64,000 nucleotides of DNA from Glutamicibacter arilaitensis Re117 (GTDB taxonomy: Bacteria > Actinomycetota > Actinomycetes > Actinomycetales > Micrococcaceae): NCBI RefSeq assembly GCF_000197735.1, contig NC_014550.1, positions 1,984,001-2,048,000 of the forward strand, written 5' to 3'. The notes beneath the pieces are model-generated. The model was given only the letters and a program-made list of their open reading frames with translations, had not been told where the DNA came from and did no database searches. The translations under genes were made by a program, and so were the position numbers. Within the stretch, counting starts at the first letter, position 1, and each line of letters opens with the position of its first letter. This document shows, one piece after another, positions 53,454 through 62,850 of the stretch.

Positions 53454-55136
53454 GTGGCCCATATTGACGTGACAGACATCCAGTACTTCCTCTCCGACGG
53501 CACCCAGCTGCTGGGCGGGGTGAGCTTCAAGGTCACCGCCGGTTCCAAGACCGCGCTGATCGGACCCAACGGCACCGGCAAGACAACGCTGTTCAAGATC
53601 ATCTCCGGGGACCTGAAAGCCGATGAGGGGTCGATCAACCGCACCGGCAGCCTGGGAATCATGCGCCAGTTCGTCGGCCAGGTGCGCGATGATTCCACGG
53701 TGAAGGACCTGCTGCTGTCCACCGCGGCCCCGCAACTGGCCCAGGCCGCGGCGAAGGTCGCCAAGTATGAAGCGGCGATGGCCACCAGCGAGGACGAGAA
53801 AGTCCACATGCGCTACGCCGAAGCGATCATCGAATGGGGCGATGCCGGCGGCTACGAGCTGGAAACCACCTGGGACAAGGTCTGCATGGCCGCCCTGGGC
53901 ATCGAATTCGACGCCGCCTCCACCCGGCTGGCCCGCACCCTCTCCGGCGGCGAGCAGAAACGCCTGGTGCTCGAAGCCCTCTTCGAGGGCAATGACGAAC
54001 TGCTGCTGCTGGATGAGCCGGATAACTACCTGGATGTCCCGGGCAAGCGCTGGCTCGAAGAGAAGATGCGCCTCTCGCCCAAGACCGTGCTGTTCATCAG
54101 CCACGACCGCGAGCTGCTGAACAATGCCGCCACCCGCATCGTCACCCTGGAGCCGGGGCACGGCGGGGCGACCGCGTGGATCCACGGCGGTGCGTTCGAC
54201 TCCTATGTGCAAGCCCGCCAAGAACGCAACGAGCGCTTCGAGGAGCTGCGCAAGCGCTGGGACGAAGAGCACGCCAAGCTCAAGGAACTGGTCAATATGT
54301 ACAAGACCAAGGCCGCGTTCCGCTCCGATATGGCCAACCGCTACCACGCGGCGACCACCCGGCTGGAAAAGTTCCTTCAGGCCGGCCCTCCGCAGGCGAT
54401 CCCGCTGGAGCAGAACGTGCAGATGCGGCTCAAGGGCGGGCGCACCGCCAAGCGCGCGGTCATCGCCGAGAAGCTGGAACTGGCCGGGCTGATGAAGCCC
54501 TTCAACGCCGAAATCTGGTTCGGCGACCGGGTGGGCGTGCTGGGCTCCAACGGGTCGGGCAAGTCGCACTTCCTGCGCCTGCTGGCCTCCGGCGGCACCG
54601 ACCCCGAACGCGAGCACCTGCCGGTCTCCGACGTGGTGATCGCCCCGGTGGAACATGCCGGCACGGTGAAGCTCGGTGCGCGTATCCGCCCTGGCTACTT
54701 CGCCCAGACCCATACCCGGCCAGACCTCTTTGGCCGCACCCTGCTCGAAATCCTGCACCGCGGCGACGAGCACCGCTCCGGGATGCCGCGCGAGGCGGCG
54801 GCCGGTGCGCTGGATGGCTATGGCCTGGCCGCGCAGTCCGAGCAGAAGTTCGAATCGCTTTCCGGCGGCCAGCAGGCGCGCTTCCAGATCCTGCTGCTGC
54901 AGCTCTCCGGTGCCACCTTGCTGCTGCTCGATGAGCCCACCGATAACTTGGATCTGCATTCGGGCGAAGCGCTGGAACGGGCCATCGATGCCTTCGAAGG
55001 CACCGTGCTGGCGGTGACCCACGACCGCTGGTTCGCCCGCGGCTTCGACCGCTTCCTGGTCTTCGGCTCCGACGGCACCGTCTACGAGTCCGACGAGCCG
55101 GTCTGGGACGAGGCCCGGGTGCAGCGCAAGCGCTAG
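53454..55136 (+). CDS. ABC-F family ATPase
   Basis: A 560-aa protein with two ABC domains in one chain and no membrane part, starting at a GTG. Domain 1 has LIGPNGTGKTTLF, RTLSGGEQKRLVLEAL and LLLLDEPDNYLDV. Domain 2 has VLGSNGSGKSHFL, SLSGGQQARFQIL and LLLLDEPTDNLDL. The linker is charged and helical (QARQERNERFEELRKRWDEEH). ABC-F proteins act on the ribosome, some as antibiotic-protection factors. The sequence does not tell which type this is. Confidence 0.94.
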   Translation: MAHIDVTDIQYFLSDGTQLLGGVSFKVTAGSKTALIGPNGTGKTTLFKIISGDLKADEGSINRTGSLGIMRQFVGQVRDDSTVKDLLLSTAAPQLAQAAAKVAKYEAAMATSEDEKVHMRYAEAIIEWGDAGGYELETTWDKVCMAALGIEFDAASTRLARTLSGGEQKRLVLEALFEGNDELLLLDEPDNYLDVPGKRWLEEKMRLSPKTVLFISHDRELLNNAATRIVTLEPGHGGATAWIHGGAFDSYVQARQERNERFEELRKRWDEEHAKLKELVNMYKTKAAFRSDMANRYHAATTRLEKFLQAGPPQAIPLEQNVQMRLKGGRTAKRAVIAEKLELAGLMKPFNAEIWFGDRVGVLGSNGSGKSHFLRLLASGGTDPEREHLPVSDVVIAPVEHAGTVKLGARIRPGYFAQTHTRPDLFGRTLLEILHRGDEHRSGMPREAAAGALDGYGLAAQSEQKFESLSGGQQARFQILLLQLSGATLLLLDEPTDNLDLHSGEALERAIDAFEGTVLAVTHDRWFARGFDRFLVFGSDGTVYESDEPVWDEARVQRKR

Positions 55137-55752
55137 GCTGCCTCCTGCATGGAGCGCCAGGTGCTGCGGCTTTCCAGCAGCTGAATCCGGCGGCCGCGGC
55201 CAGCACGCAGAGGGCGGTCCAACCCGCAGCCGGCGACGTGGACCACCGCTCGTTCTGCGCGAACAGCGCCGGGATGGTGCTGCTCGGGATGCCGGCGCTG
55301 AGCATCAACCATGCGGTGGCCACGGGCACCTGGACCGGGCCGAGCCGGCGCAGCCCCAGCCCGTCGGAGAGGAACAGGCCCAGCCACATCAGCGCCCAGG
55401 CCAGCCAGATGACCGCGAACAGCGGGTCCGGGCCGATGGACAGCACGCTCTTGTAGAGCGCGATCGCGGCTACGAACGCGCTGAACTAGCCCAGCGCGGT
55501 CGGGTCGAAACCGAATAGGGTGTTGAACCCGACCAGCAGATAGGTCATCCCGAACAGGTAGCTGGGCCAGGTGGCATTGACCAGTGCGATGTCGCTGCCT
55601 GCCTGGCTGAGTATCAAGGTCGGCAACATGATCTGCAGCGCGCCGACCATCAGGTTGAGCACCGCCGCCGAACGGGCCGGAATCCGGCCCAGCCCCACCA
55701 GCGCATTCACACTCAGAATCAGTCCCACGAATACGAGCCCCACATGGGCCAT
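55133..55752 (-). pseudogene. AmiS/UreI-type channel broken by TAG and a frameshift
   Basis: The frame starts MAHVGLVFVGLILSVNALVG (55752) and reads …TYLLVGFNTLFGFDPTALG, then TAG at 55488-55486. It continues in phase FSAFVAAIALYKSVLSIGP … SDGLGLRRLGP … LSAGIPSSTIPALF, which is the AmiS/UreI urea/amide channel family. A Trp (TGG) is expected at the amber position. Near 55180 the frame also shifts, after which LLESRSTWRSMQEAA leads to the stop at 55133. No urease or amidase gene is nearby. The gene is probably dead. Confidence 0.82.
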
Positions 55753-55851
55753 CCCATCCTCCACTCGCGAAGGGCACCCACGCCTGGCCGGTCGCCCACT
55801 GAGCTCAGTTTCAGCGCAGCCGCCGGGCCTTGGCAAGTTCGCACCGGTTCA

Positions 55852-57576
55852 TTACTCCACGAGCTTGCCTGCCTGCGATACCTCGGAAATCAGCGCGGCC
55901 ACTTCTCCAGGCACCTCGGGGATCGGCTCACGGGTAATGCCCTCGGGCGACCAAATGAGGTTCACCTGCAGCTGCGGATCGGTGTGTGGATAGTCGCTGC
56001 GGTTATGGCAGCCGCGGGTTTCCCGGCGCTCCAACGCTGACTCCAAGGTGGCGCGCGCGGCCAGCACCGATGACTTCAGGTCGAAGGCGTGGCACAGATC
56101 CTGGTAGCCGGCGATGTCCGGGTGGATGCCCACCCGCGCCATCCGCGCTTCGACCTCTGCAAGCTTCTCCAGCCCCAGCTTCAGCCCCGCCTCCTCGCGC
56201 ACGACTCCGGCGTGCTGGGTCATGATGTCGCGGATCGCCCGCTGCAGGGACCGGACATTTTCCTGCCCGTCGGCGGCCAGCAGCCGGTCCACTTCCCCGC
56301 GGGCCTTCTCGATGGCCGCCTGCGAACGGGGCTGGGAAGTGAGCGCACGCGAATACCGGGCAGCTCCCTGCCCGACGATCCGGCCGAAGACCAGCAGCTC
56401 GATCAGCGAATTTCCGCCCAGCCGATTAGCTCCATGCAGGCCCGAGGAGGCTTCGCCGATCGCGTACAGGCCCGGTACTTCGGTTACGTGGGTGAGCGGG
56501 TCCACCTGCACCCCGCCCATGGAATAGTGCGCCGTCGGGGCGATCTCGATCTTCTGCTTGGTAATGTCCAGCATCTGCTCCTCGAGCAGCGTCTGGTAGA
56601 CCCGGGGCAGCCGTTCCATGATGGTGGCCCGGGGCAGGTGGGAGACATCCAGCCACACCCCGCCCTTGGCAGTGCCGCGCCCGGCCGCGATTTCGCTATA
56701 GGCGGCCAAGGCGACGCGGTCGCGGGTGGATAGTTCCATGCGCTGGGGATCGTAGCGCTCCATGAAGCGTTCGCCCAGGGCGTTGGTCAGGATCCCGCCT
56801 TCGCCGCGGGCCGCCTCGGAGACCAGGGTCCCGGCCACCGATTCGGGTTCGATGATGCCCGAGGGGTGGAATTGGACGAGCTCGGCATCGCGCAGCCGGG
56901 CACCGGCTTCCACGGCCAGGCGGAAGGCGTCGCCGGTGTTCTCGTCGCGCCGCGAGCTGCTGCGCCGCCAGATGCGGGTGTGGCCGCCGGCGGCCAGGAT
57001 GACCGCGTCGGCATGGATCAGGTACCCGGTGCCATCGTTGACGTCGAAGCCGTAGGCGCCGAAGACCCGCCCCTCGGCTACCAGCAGCTTCGTGATGTAG
57101 ACCGAGTCCAGGATAGGGACCTGCAGTTGCTGCGCCCGGCGGATCAGGGTGCGCTGGATTTCCAGCCCGGTGTAGTCCCCGGCGAAAGCTGTGCGGCGGA
57201 ATTTGTGGGCGCCGAAGAAACGTTGGGAGATCCGGCCATCGGCTTCGCGGGCGAAGTTCATGCCGTATCGCTCCAAGTCCTCGATGCCGCGGGCAGCACC
57301 TTGGGCGACCACCTGGACAGTGCGCGGGTCGGCCAGGAAGTAGCTTTCCTTGATGGTGTCAGCGGCATGCTGCTGCCAGCTGTCCTCGGCATCCATCGTT
57401 CCCAGTGCTGCGTTGATGCCGCCGGCGGCCAGCGAGGTGTGTGCGTCGTGGCGCGGGCGCTTGCCTACGGCCAGCACGTCTGTTCCCGATTCTGCCAGTT
57501 CGATCGCCGCGCGCAAGCCGGAACCGCCGGTGCCGATGACCAGAACAGAGGTGGATATTTGCTGTTCATTTCTCAT
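55852..57576 (-). CDS. FAD-binding fumarate reductase/succinate dehydrogenase-type flavoprotein
   Basis: From the ATG at 57576 (MRNEQQISTSVLVIGTGGSG) this is 574 aa. Visible are the FAD motif IGTGGSGLRAAIELAESG, the HTSLAAGGINAALG loop, QFHPSGI and AHYSMGGVQVD of the active site, and LYAIGEASSGLHGANRLGGNSL. The C-terminal part DYPHTDPQLQVNLIWSPEG is the typical SdhA end. No iron-sulfur or membrane subunit gene is adjacent, so the electron partner is unknown. L-aspartate oxidase is an alternative. The divergent LysR gene is its likely regulator. Confidence 0.87.
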   Translation of the reverse strand: MRNEQQISTSVLVIGTGGSGLRAAIELAESGTDVLAVGKRPRHDAHTSLAAGGINAALGTMDAEDSWQQHAADTIKESYFLADPRTVQVVAQGAARGIEDLERYGMNFAREADGRISQRFFGAHKFRRTAFAGDYTGLEIQRTLIRRAQQLQVPILDSVYITKLLVAEGRVFGAYGFDVNDGTGYLIHADAVILAAGGHTRIWRRSSSRRDENTGDAFRLAVEAGARLRDAELVQFHPSGIIEPESVAGTLVSEAARGEGGILTNALGERFMERYDPQRMELSTRDRVALAAYSEIAAGRGTAKGGVWLDVSHLPRATIMERLPRVYQTLLEEQMLDITKQKIEIAPTAHYSMGGVQVDPLTHVTEVPGLYAIGEASSGLHGANRLGGNSLIELLVFGRIVGQGAARYSRALTSQPRSQAAIEKARGEVDRLLAADGQENVRSLQRAIRDIMTQHAGVVREEAGLKLGLEKLAEVEARMARVGIHPDIAGYQDLCHAFDLKSSVLAARATLESALERRETRGCHNRSDYPHTDPQLQVNLIWSPEGITREPIPEVPGEVAALISEVSQAGKLVE

Positions 57577-57654
57577 GTTTTCCAGCATCGACCCGTGCCC
57601 GGAATACGTCCAATGAATTATTAGCATGATGTTGATAGCAGTAGGCTATCTATC

Positions 57655-58576
57655 ATGAATCTAGAGCAATTGCGCGGCTTCACCACCGTCGCCGAGGTGG
57701 GGGCACTTCACACGAGCTGCCGAGCAGCTGCATCTTGCCCAGCCATCGCTCAGCCGGCAGATCGCCACCTTGGAGCAGGAGCTGGGCTCCGAGCTGTTCC
57801 ACCGGGCGCGCGGAAATATCACGCTCACCGCTGCCGGGCAGGCGTTGCTGCCCCGAGCCCGGCGGGTGCTGGCCGACGAAGAATCAATCCGCACCGAAAT
57901 GGCAGATTTGGCTGGACTGCGACGCGGGAGGGTTCGCCTGGGTGCACCGCCGACCCTCTGCGTGTCGCTGGTCGCCGAAGCGCTAACCATCTTCCGCGCC
58001 CGCTACCCCGGGGTGCAGCTGCAGATTATCGAGGCAGGCTCGCACAGGCTGCTCGAACAACTCAGCGGCGGCGAGCTGGACCTGGCGCTCATCGTGACCT
58101 CGGAGCACGCGGTGAACGACAAGCACCTGGAGAACCTGCCCCTGCTCGAAGAGGAATTGGTGGTCATCGATTCGCTGGAGCACCCGCACCTGGCTGGCTC
58201 GGAGCTGGATCTGCGCGCCCTGGCCTCGGTGCCGCAGCTGGCCTTCTCGCACAGCTACGATCTGCGCGCCAGTACCGCCCTTGCCTACAAGAACGCCGGC
58301 CTGGCCCCGAATATCGTCGTGGAAGGCGGGGAAATGGATGCGGTGCTGCGCTTCGTGCAACGCGGGCTCGGCGTTGCCGTGGTTCCGGCGACGGTGGCCC
58401 TGGATGCACCGGGTGTGCGCTCCATTGCCTTGCCCGAACCACTGACCCGCACTATCGGACTGGCGCATCGGCGCGATGTCTCACTGACCCGCGCCGCGAC
58501 TGCCATGGCGGCGCTGCTGGCAGACACTGCCGGGCAGCTGGCCTCCGGGAACGGGCAAATCAGTTCGCTAGCTTGA
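57655..58576 (+). pseudogene. LysR-type regulator with a frameshift in a G5 run
   Basis: The ATG at 57655 opens MNLEQLRGFTTVAEVG. At the five G of 57699-57703 the frame must change by one base to continue HFTRAAEQLHLAQPSLSRQI, the rest of the LysR helix-turn-helix. From there the frame is open to 58576 with a full effector domain (VRLGAPPTLCVSLVAEAL, GGELDLALIVTS, GLGVAVVPATVAL). With four G the gene would be intact and about 307 aa. It is either a recent mutation or a sequencing error. Confidence 0.82.
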
Positions 58577-59186
58577 TCCCCAGATATCCGGCCATCTCTT
58601 CGGCCAGCACCCCCAGCTGCAGCGCGCTGATCTGCGCTCCACGCAGGAATTCAATGCCCTGCACTTGCGCAGAATCCAGCCCTTCGACGTTCACTTCGCG
58701 CAGTTGCGCCCCGGTGCAGGTCAGCAGGCCGGTACGCGAATCCTCAAAGGCCACCCGCTGGATCCTGCCGCCCAGGTCGATCTCCTCGAACTGGCAGTTG
58801 CGGAAAACCACGTCGCGCACTATCGCGCCGGCAAGGTTCAACCAGCCGAATTTGCAGTTCTCGAACACCACGCCATCCAATTCGGCCTCGGCGAAGTCTG
58901 CTGACCCGAAGCGGCTGTGTTCCACCCGCACGTCGTTGAGGAACACTCCGGCACCGGCCAGGGCAGGCGACCCGGATTGTTCCAGTTCGCACTGGATCAG
59001 CCGGGCATTGCGCAACGACTGGATCTGCACGGAGCTGAACCTGCATTCTTCCAGCCGCGCGCCATCGGCTGCCAGCGGTTCGGCGAAATCCTTGAAGTGC
59101 AGCAGCTCGATGTAGTCATCGCCAAAGTCGCCCGGGTAGCCAGTGGCCAGGTCGGACAGGATGAAGCGGCGGATTTTGGGTTTCAT
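58560..59186 (-). CDS. Pentapeptide-repeat-like protein
   Basis: A 208-aa protein from the ATG at 59186 (MKPKIRRFILSDLATGYPG). Repeats of the A(D/N)Lxx type run through the middle: DGARLEECRFSSVQIQSLRNARL, FLNDVRVEHSRFGSADFAEAELDGVVFENCKFGWLNLAGA, IVRDVVFRNCQFEEIDLGG. They should form a right-handed quadrilateral helix. Some members mimic DNA and protect gyrase, but the role is not visible here. It overlaps the end of the convergent LysR gene by 17 bp. Confidence 0.82.
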   Translation of the reverse strand: MKPKIRRFILSDLATGYPGDFGDDYIELLHFKDFAEPLAADGARLEECRFSSVQIQSLRNARLIQCELEQSGSPALAGAGVFLNDVRVEHSRFGSADFAEAELDGVVFENCKFGWLNLAGAIVRDVVFRNCQFEEIDLGGRIQRVAFEDSRTGLLTCTGAQLREVNVEGLDSAQVQGIEFLRGAQISALQLGVLAEEMAGYLGIKLAN

Positions 59187-59191
59187 GGTTC

Positions 59192-60181
59192 CTAGCGTCG
59201 GGTTGGTGAAAGGGTGGCGGCCACATCGTCCAGGGCCGGATCCAGATCCGGGTAGCGGAAGGTGTAGCCGGTGCGTTCCAGCACCGCTGGCAGCGCCCAG
59301 CGGGATTTGAGCAGCATTTCCGGTTCCACGCGGAGCACGAACATGGCTGGTTCCAGCATCCACCGGTAGGAAGGCAGCCCGAATTTGGCGCCGGCCACGC
59401 GGCGAAGCGATGCCATGAGGGCGCGGTTGGTTACCGGGTTCGGTGCGGCCAGATTCACCGGCCCGGAAATTTGCGGGTGCTCGATAATGTGCCAGATCGC
59501 TCCGAGCACATCCTCGACATGGATCCAGCTGAAAAGCTGGTTGCCGCCGCTGCGGTACCAGGTGCTGCGCTCCGGTCCGCTCGGGTCCGTGCCGATGCCG
59601 CGGTAGCGGCGGTGGGCCGGCCACCAGCTGTCGTGTTGCGCCCCGCCCAGGCCCCAGCGTGCGACGTTGAGCAATTTCGTGGTGGCAGGGCCATCGCCCA
59701 GCACGATCGCCATGCGCAGGGCGACCCGGCGCGTAGGAAGATCGCCGTTGAAGAATTCGCGCTCCCAGCTGCGTGCCACATCCACCGAGAAGCCTTCGCC
59801 GATCCGCCCATCTTCCTCGGTGTTCGGCGCATCCATGCTGTGCCGGTAGATGGTCGCGGTGGACGCGTTCAGCCACAGCTGCGGCGGGTTGGCCGCCCGG
59901 GACACCGCTTGATGCAGCACCCGGGTCGTTTCCACCCGCGAGGACAGGATTTCGTTGCGGGCCGCCTCGTGATAGCGGCAGCCGACATTCTTCCCGGCGA
60001 GATTCACCAGCAGCGCCGCACCATCAACCAGCGGACCCAGGTCCTCATCCCAGCTGGCATCGGCCTGCGAGGTTCGGCCGATGGTGGCCACCTGGTATCC
60101 GGCTTCGCGCAACCGCGCAACCAGCAGCCTGCCGATAAATCCGTTGGCCCCTGCAACCACTGCCCGGCGTACGCTCGCCAT
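59192..60181 (-). CDS. TIGR01777 family NAD(P)-binding oxidoreductase
   Basis: The 329-aa extended SDR has the Rossmann motif VAGANGFIGRLLVARLREAG at the N-terminus. LLVNLAGKNVGCRYHEAARNEI and SSRVETTRVLHQAV match TIGR01777/YfcH proteins. A C-terminal DUF1731 region ends RTGYTFRYPDLDPALDDVAA. Members are epimerase-like and of unknown function. The gene is 6 bp from the pentapeptide gene and 11 bp from the VOC gene, all in one direction, so an operon is likely. Confidence 0.92.
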   Translation of the reverse strand: MASVRRAVVAGANGFIGRLLVARLREAGYQVATIGRTSQADASWDEDLGPLVDGAALLVNLAGKNVGCRYHEAARNEILSSRVETTRVLHQAVSRAANPPQLWLNASTATIYRHSMDAPNTEEDGRIGEGFSVDVARSWEREFFNGDLPTRRVALRMAIVLGDGPATTKLLNVARWGLGGAQHDSWWPAHRRYRGIGTDPSGPERSTWYRSGGNQLFSWIHVEDVLGAIWHIIEHPQISGPVNLAAPNPVTNRALMASLRRVAGAKFGLPSYRWMLEPAMFVLRVEPEMLLKSRWALPAVLERTGYTFRYPDLDPALDDVAATLSPTRR

Positions 60182-60191
60182 GGATCCCCCG

Positions 60192-61067
60192 CTAAAATTC
60201 GTCGATCACCAGTTTCTTCATGCTCAGCATATGCTCGAAAGCATCTGGACGTTCCATCAGCTCGCCCATGTTCTCTGGCACAATTTGCCAACTCACCCCG
60301 AATCTATCGGTCAGCCAGCCACAGGCTTCGGCTTCGGGCACGGCAGACAGGGCCTGCCAGATGCGGTCGATCTCCGCCTGGTCGGCACAGGGCCATTCCA
60401 AGGAGACTCCGGGGGTGAAACTGACGTCCTGCGGCACGGCCGAGTCCATGGCCGCCACGCAATCATCGCCGAGGGTGAATTGCGCGAACATCAGTGCTTC
60501 AGCGGTGGCGGACTCGGTGGCCTGGCCATAGGGGAAGGCGCTGTCGAGCTGCGCGCCCAGGACCTGCCCGTAGAATTCGATGGCTTCGGCGGCTCGGTTC
60601 TGCGCTTCTCCGCCGAACATCAGCGAAGGGATCACCGATTCGGCCACGGCCACCGGCTCATCGGATTCCATCAGCTGCCAAGAAACCCCGTACTTGTCGG
60701 TAACCCAGCCATAGCGGGCGCTGAACGGGTAGGAATCCAGCGGCATCAGCGCGCTGCCGCCTTCCATCAGGGCCGTCCAGGTGCTCTCCAGCGAGGCCCG
60801 GTCATCGGCGTTGAAGCACAAGATGATCGAGATCGAGGGATTCGGACTGAATTCACCGCCGGCGTTGATCATAGTGATTTTGGTTTCGCGCACCCACAGC
60901 GAGACGGTCAGCGCCTTGCCGGCGAAAGGCTGCTGGAAGTCCAACAGTCCTTCGGTGGGATAACGTGATTCAATTTCGGTGCGGGCCTGTGGCAGGGCGC
61001 TGGCATAGAACTGCCCGGCCTCCTCGGCGTTGCCCTGCATCCATAGGTTGACGGTGAGCTTTTGCAT
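60192..61067 (-). CDS. Tandem PhnB/3-demethylubiquinone-type VOC protein
   Basis: The 291-aa protein contains two VOC/PhnB halves. The first starts KLTVNLWMQGNAEEAGQFY and ends with YGWVTDKYGVSWQLMESDEP. The second starts SVIPSLMFGGEAQNRAAEAI and ends with CGWLTDRFGVSWQIVPENMG. The doubled WxTD(K/R)(Y/F)GVSWQ pattern is typical. These proteins resemble 3-demethylubiquinone methyltransferase-like folds without proven activity. Confidence 0.9.
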   Translation of the reverse strand: MQKLTVNLWMQGNAEEAGQFYASALPQARTEIESRYPTEGLLDFQQPFAGKALTVSLWVRETKITMINAGGEFSPNPSISIILCFNADDRASLESTWTALMEGGSALMPLDSYPFSARYGWVTDKYGVSWQLMESDEPVAVAESVIPSLMFGGEAQNRAAEAIEFYGQVLGAQLDSAFPYGQATESATAEALMFAQFTLGDDCVAAMDSAVPQDVSFTPGVSLEWPCADQAEIDRIWQALSAVPEAEACGWLTDRFGVSWQIVPENMGELMERPDAFEHMLSMKKLVIDEF

Positions 61068-61130
61068 GAGTCCTCCTTGGCGGGATGATGCTCATATGCT
61101 ACCGCCGCGGCTTCGCGGCCAACAGGTGCG

Positions 61131-61988
61131 TCAGCGAACTTCCAGCCGCTCTTCACCGGTTGTTTCCCGTGTCCGCCCGGTGAACTCGTCCATCGAATGG
61201 TAGACGCCGATGACCTTGTCCGCGACGAAGTCCCAGGCCGGCCGCGGCAGCGCCCCACGCAGGAATTGGCCAAGCTTGCTGGTCCACGGCATGAGCACCA
61301 GCGGGGTACCGGCCAGCATCGCCCGCCAAGCGCGATCGACCACGACTTCAGGCTGCATCATCGGGGTGAGCAGCATTGACTTGGCCCCGGCGAACATGCC
61401 GGTGTTGATGTAGGTCGGGCAGATGGTGCTGATGCCGATATTCGGATTGGCTTCCAGCTCCAGGCGCAGCGAGTCGCTCCACGACATGGCCGCGGCCTTG
61501 GAGGCGGCATACACGCTCATATTCGGATTCGATACCAGAGCGGCGGCCGAGGCCATGGTCAGCACCCGACCCCTTCCGCTGCGGCCCAGCTGTGGCAGCA
61601 AGGCATGGGTCAGGTACATCGGTGCAAGTGCGTTGACCGCCATGGTGGCGGTAATCTGTGCGCTGCGGTGCTCGGCGAAGGAAGATCCGGTGACCACTCC
61701 TGCGTTGTTCACCAGCACGTCGACTCCCCCGGACTCGATCACTTGGGCAGCCTGTTCTTCGATCTGCTGCTGCTGGGCCAGATCCACGCGGTGGGCTTGG
61801 ACGTTTCCGCCCAGCTGGCGCAGTTCTTCGGCAGCGGCCGCAAGCTTCGCCTCGTCGATATCCCAGATCACCACGCGGGCCGCACCCTCTCGGCAAGCCT
61901 GCTTGGCGAAGAGCAAGCCCATCCCCTGTGCTGCTCCGGTGATTAAAACATGCAGACCAGCAACCGATTCCATCTTTTCCACTGCCAT
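61131..61988 (-). CDS. SDR family oxidoreductase
   Basis: From the ATG at 61988 (GAGGGAG upstream) this is 285 aa. NAD(P) motif LHVLITGAAQGMGLLFAK, then NNAGV, SVYAASKAAAMSWSDSL with the catalytic Tyr and Lys, and TICPTYINTGMF after them. The C-terminal extension is typical of the classical SDR subgroup close to 3-oxoacyl or retinol-type dehydrogenases. The substrate is unknown. Confidence 0.92.
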   Translation of the reverse strand: MAVEKMESVAGLHVLITGAAQGMGLLFAKQACREGAARVVIWDIDEAKLAAAAEELRQLGGNVQAHRVDLAQQQQIEEQAAQVIESGGVDVLVNNAGVVTGSSFAEHRSAQITATMAVNALAPMYLTHALLPQLGRSGRGRVLTMASAAALVSNPNMSVYAASKAAAMSWSDSLRLELEANPNIGISTICPTYINTGMFAGAKSMLLTPMMQPEVVVDRAWRAMLAGTPLVLMPWTSKLGQFLRGALPRPAWDFVADKVIGVYHSMDEFTGRTRETTGEERLEVR

Positions 61989-62132
61989 GCCGAACTCCCT
62001 CATCACGTGCCATCGCCTTGGTACCCTCCAGCTTATCCCGTGGCACAGCTAACACTTGGAACATTTTCGCAGGGCCCTTCCAGGAACCGGGCTAGCCTAG
62101 GAACAGGACAGCTTTACCCATGAACTGAAGGG

Positions 62133-62645
62133 ATGACCGTGCGCATTGACCGGCTCGACGCGGATTTGATCGAACTACTTACCGATTCGCCGATGCTCCC
62201 GGTTATGGAGTGTGCCCGACGGCTGGGCGTGGCCCGTGGCACCGTCAGCGCGCGCCTGGCCCGCCTGCACGAAGCCGGCGTCATCCAGGGCATCATCCCG
62301 CGAATCAAGCCGGCCGGGTTCGGCTACTCGCTGGTGGCCTTCTGCCAGGTGGAGATCATCCAGCGCTACGGGCACGACCCGGTAGCCAACGCATTGGAAC
62401 AAACCATCCCAGAGATCGTGGACATGTACACCGTGACCGGCAGTTCGGATTTGCAGCTGCGCGTGGTTGCCCGGACCCCGGAAGACCTGCAGGCCATCTT
62501 CAACCGCATCAACAAGGTACCCGGTGTGGCCCGGACCTCATCATCCTTCGCACTGCATGAGCACTTCCAAGGAAGAACCCTGCCGCTAGTGGCAGCCTGC
62601 GCTAGAGAAGAACACGATATGGAAAAGACTGCGCACAATGACTAG
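62133..62645 (+). CDS. Lrp/AsnC family transcriptional regulator
   Basis: A 170-aa regulator with an N-terminal winged HTH (IDRLDADLIELLTDSP, CARRLGVARGTVSARLARLHEAGVI) and an RAM ligand domain (LVAFCQVEIIQRYG, VDMYTVTGSSDLQLRVVARTPEDLQAI). Such proteins sense amino acids and control transport and metabolism. The next genes encode an aminotransferase and an amino acid permease, so they are likely its targets. Confidence 0.93.
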   Translation: MTVRIDRLDADLIELLTDSPMLPVMECARRLGVARGTVSARLARLHEAGVIQGIIPRIKPAGFGYSLVAFCQVEIIQRYGHDPVANALEQTIPEIVDMYTVTGSSDLQLRVVARTPEDLQAIFNRINKVPGVARTSSSFALHEHFQGRTLPLVAACAREEHDMEKTAHND

Positions 62646-62850
62646 TAAAATGGGCTAGTTGGCGGCAATCGCTATACAACCTGCATAGAGACGGGTGCTG
62701 CGATTGCGCCGGAAGAACTAACCAACCTACAGTCGATGCTTGTGAATCGCGACACGCGAGGATGTAAGCAAGACCACCGCTGCTCTTGACGGCTTGGTCA
62801 TACAATCAACTGCCACCCTCGATCAGTTCTGGCAGTCGGAGAGGAAACTC

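Noticed and set aside
53049..55022. 657-codon reverse frame opposite the ABC-F gene, and similar long frames opposite thrS, dnaE2 and poxB
   Set aside because: These are third-position GC shadows of well-identified genes. Only the last 124 codons of the first one (53049-53423) are a real gene.
53454..55136. ABC-F gene as part of a phage-defence or resistance island
   Set aside because: No resistance or defence partner is adjacent and the ATPase motifs do not define a subgroup.
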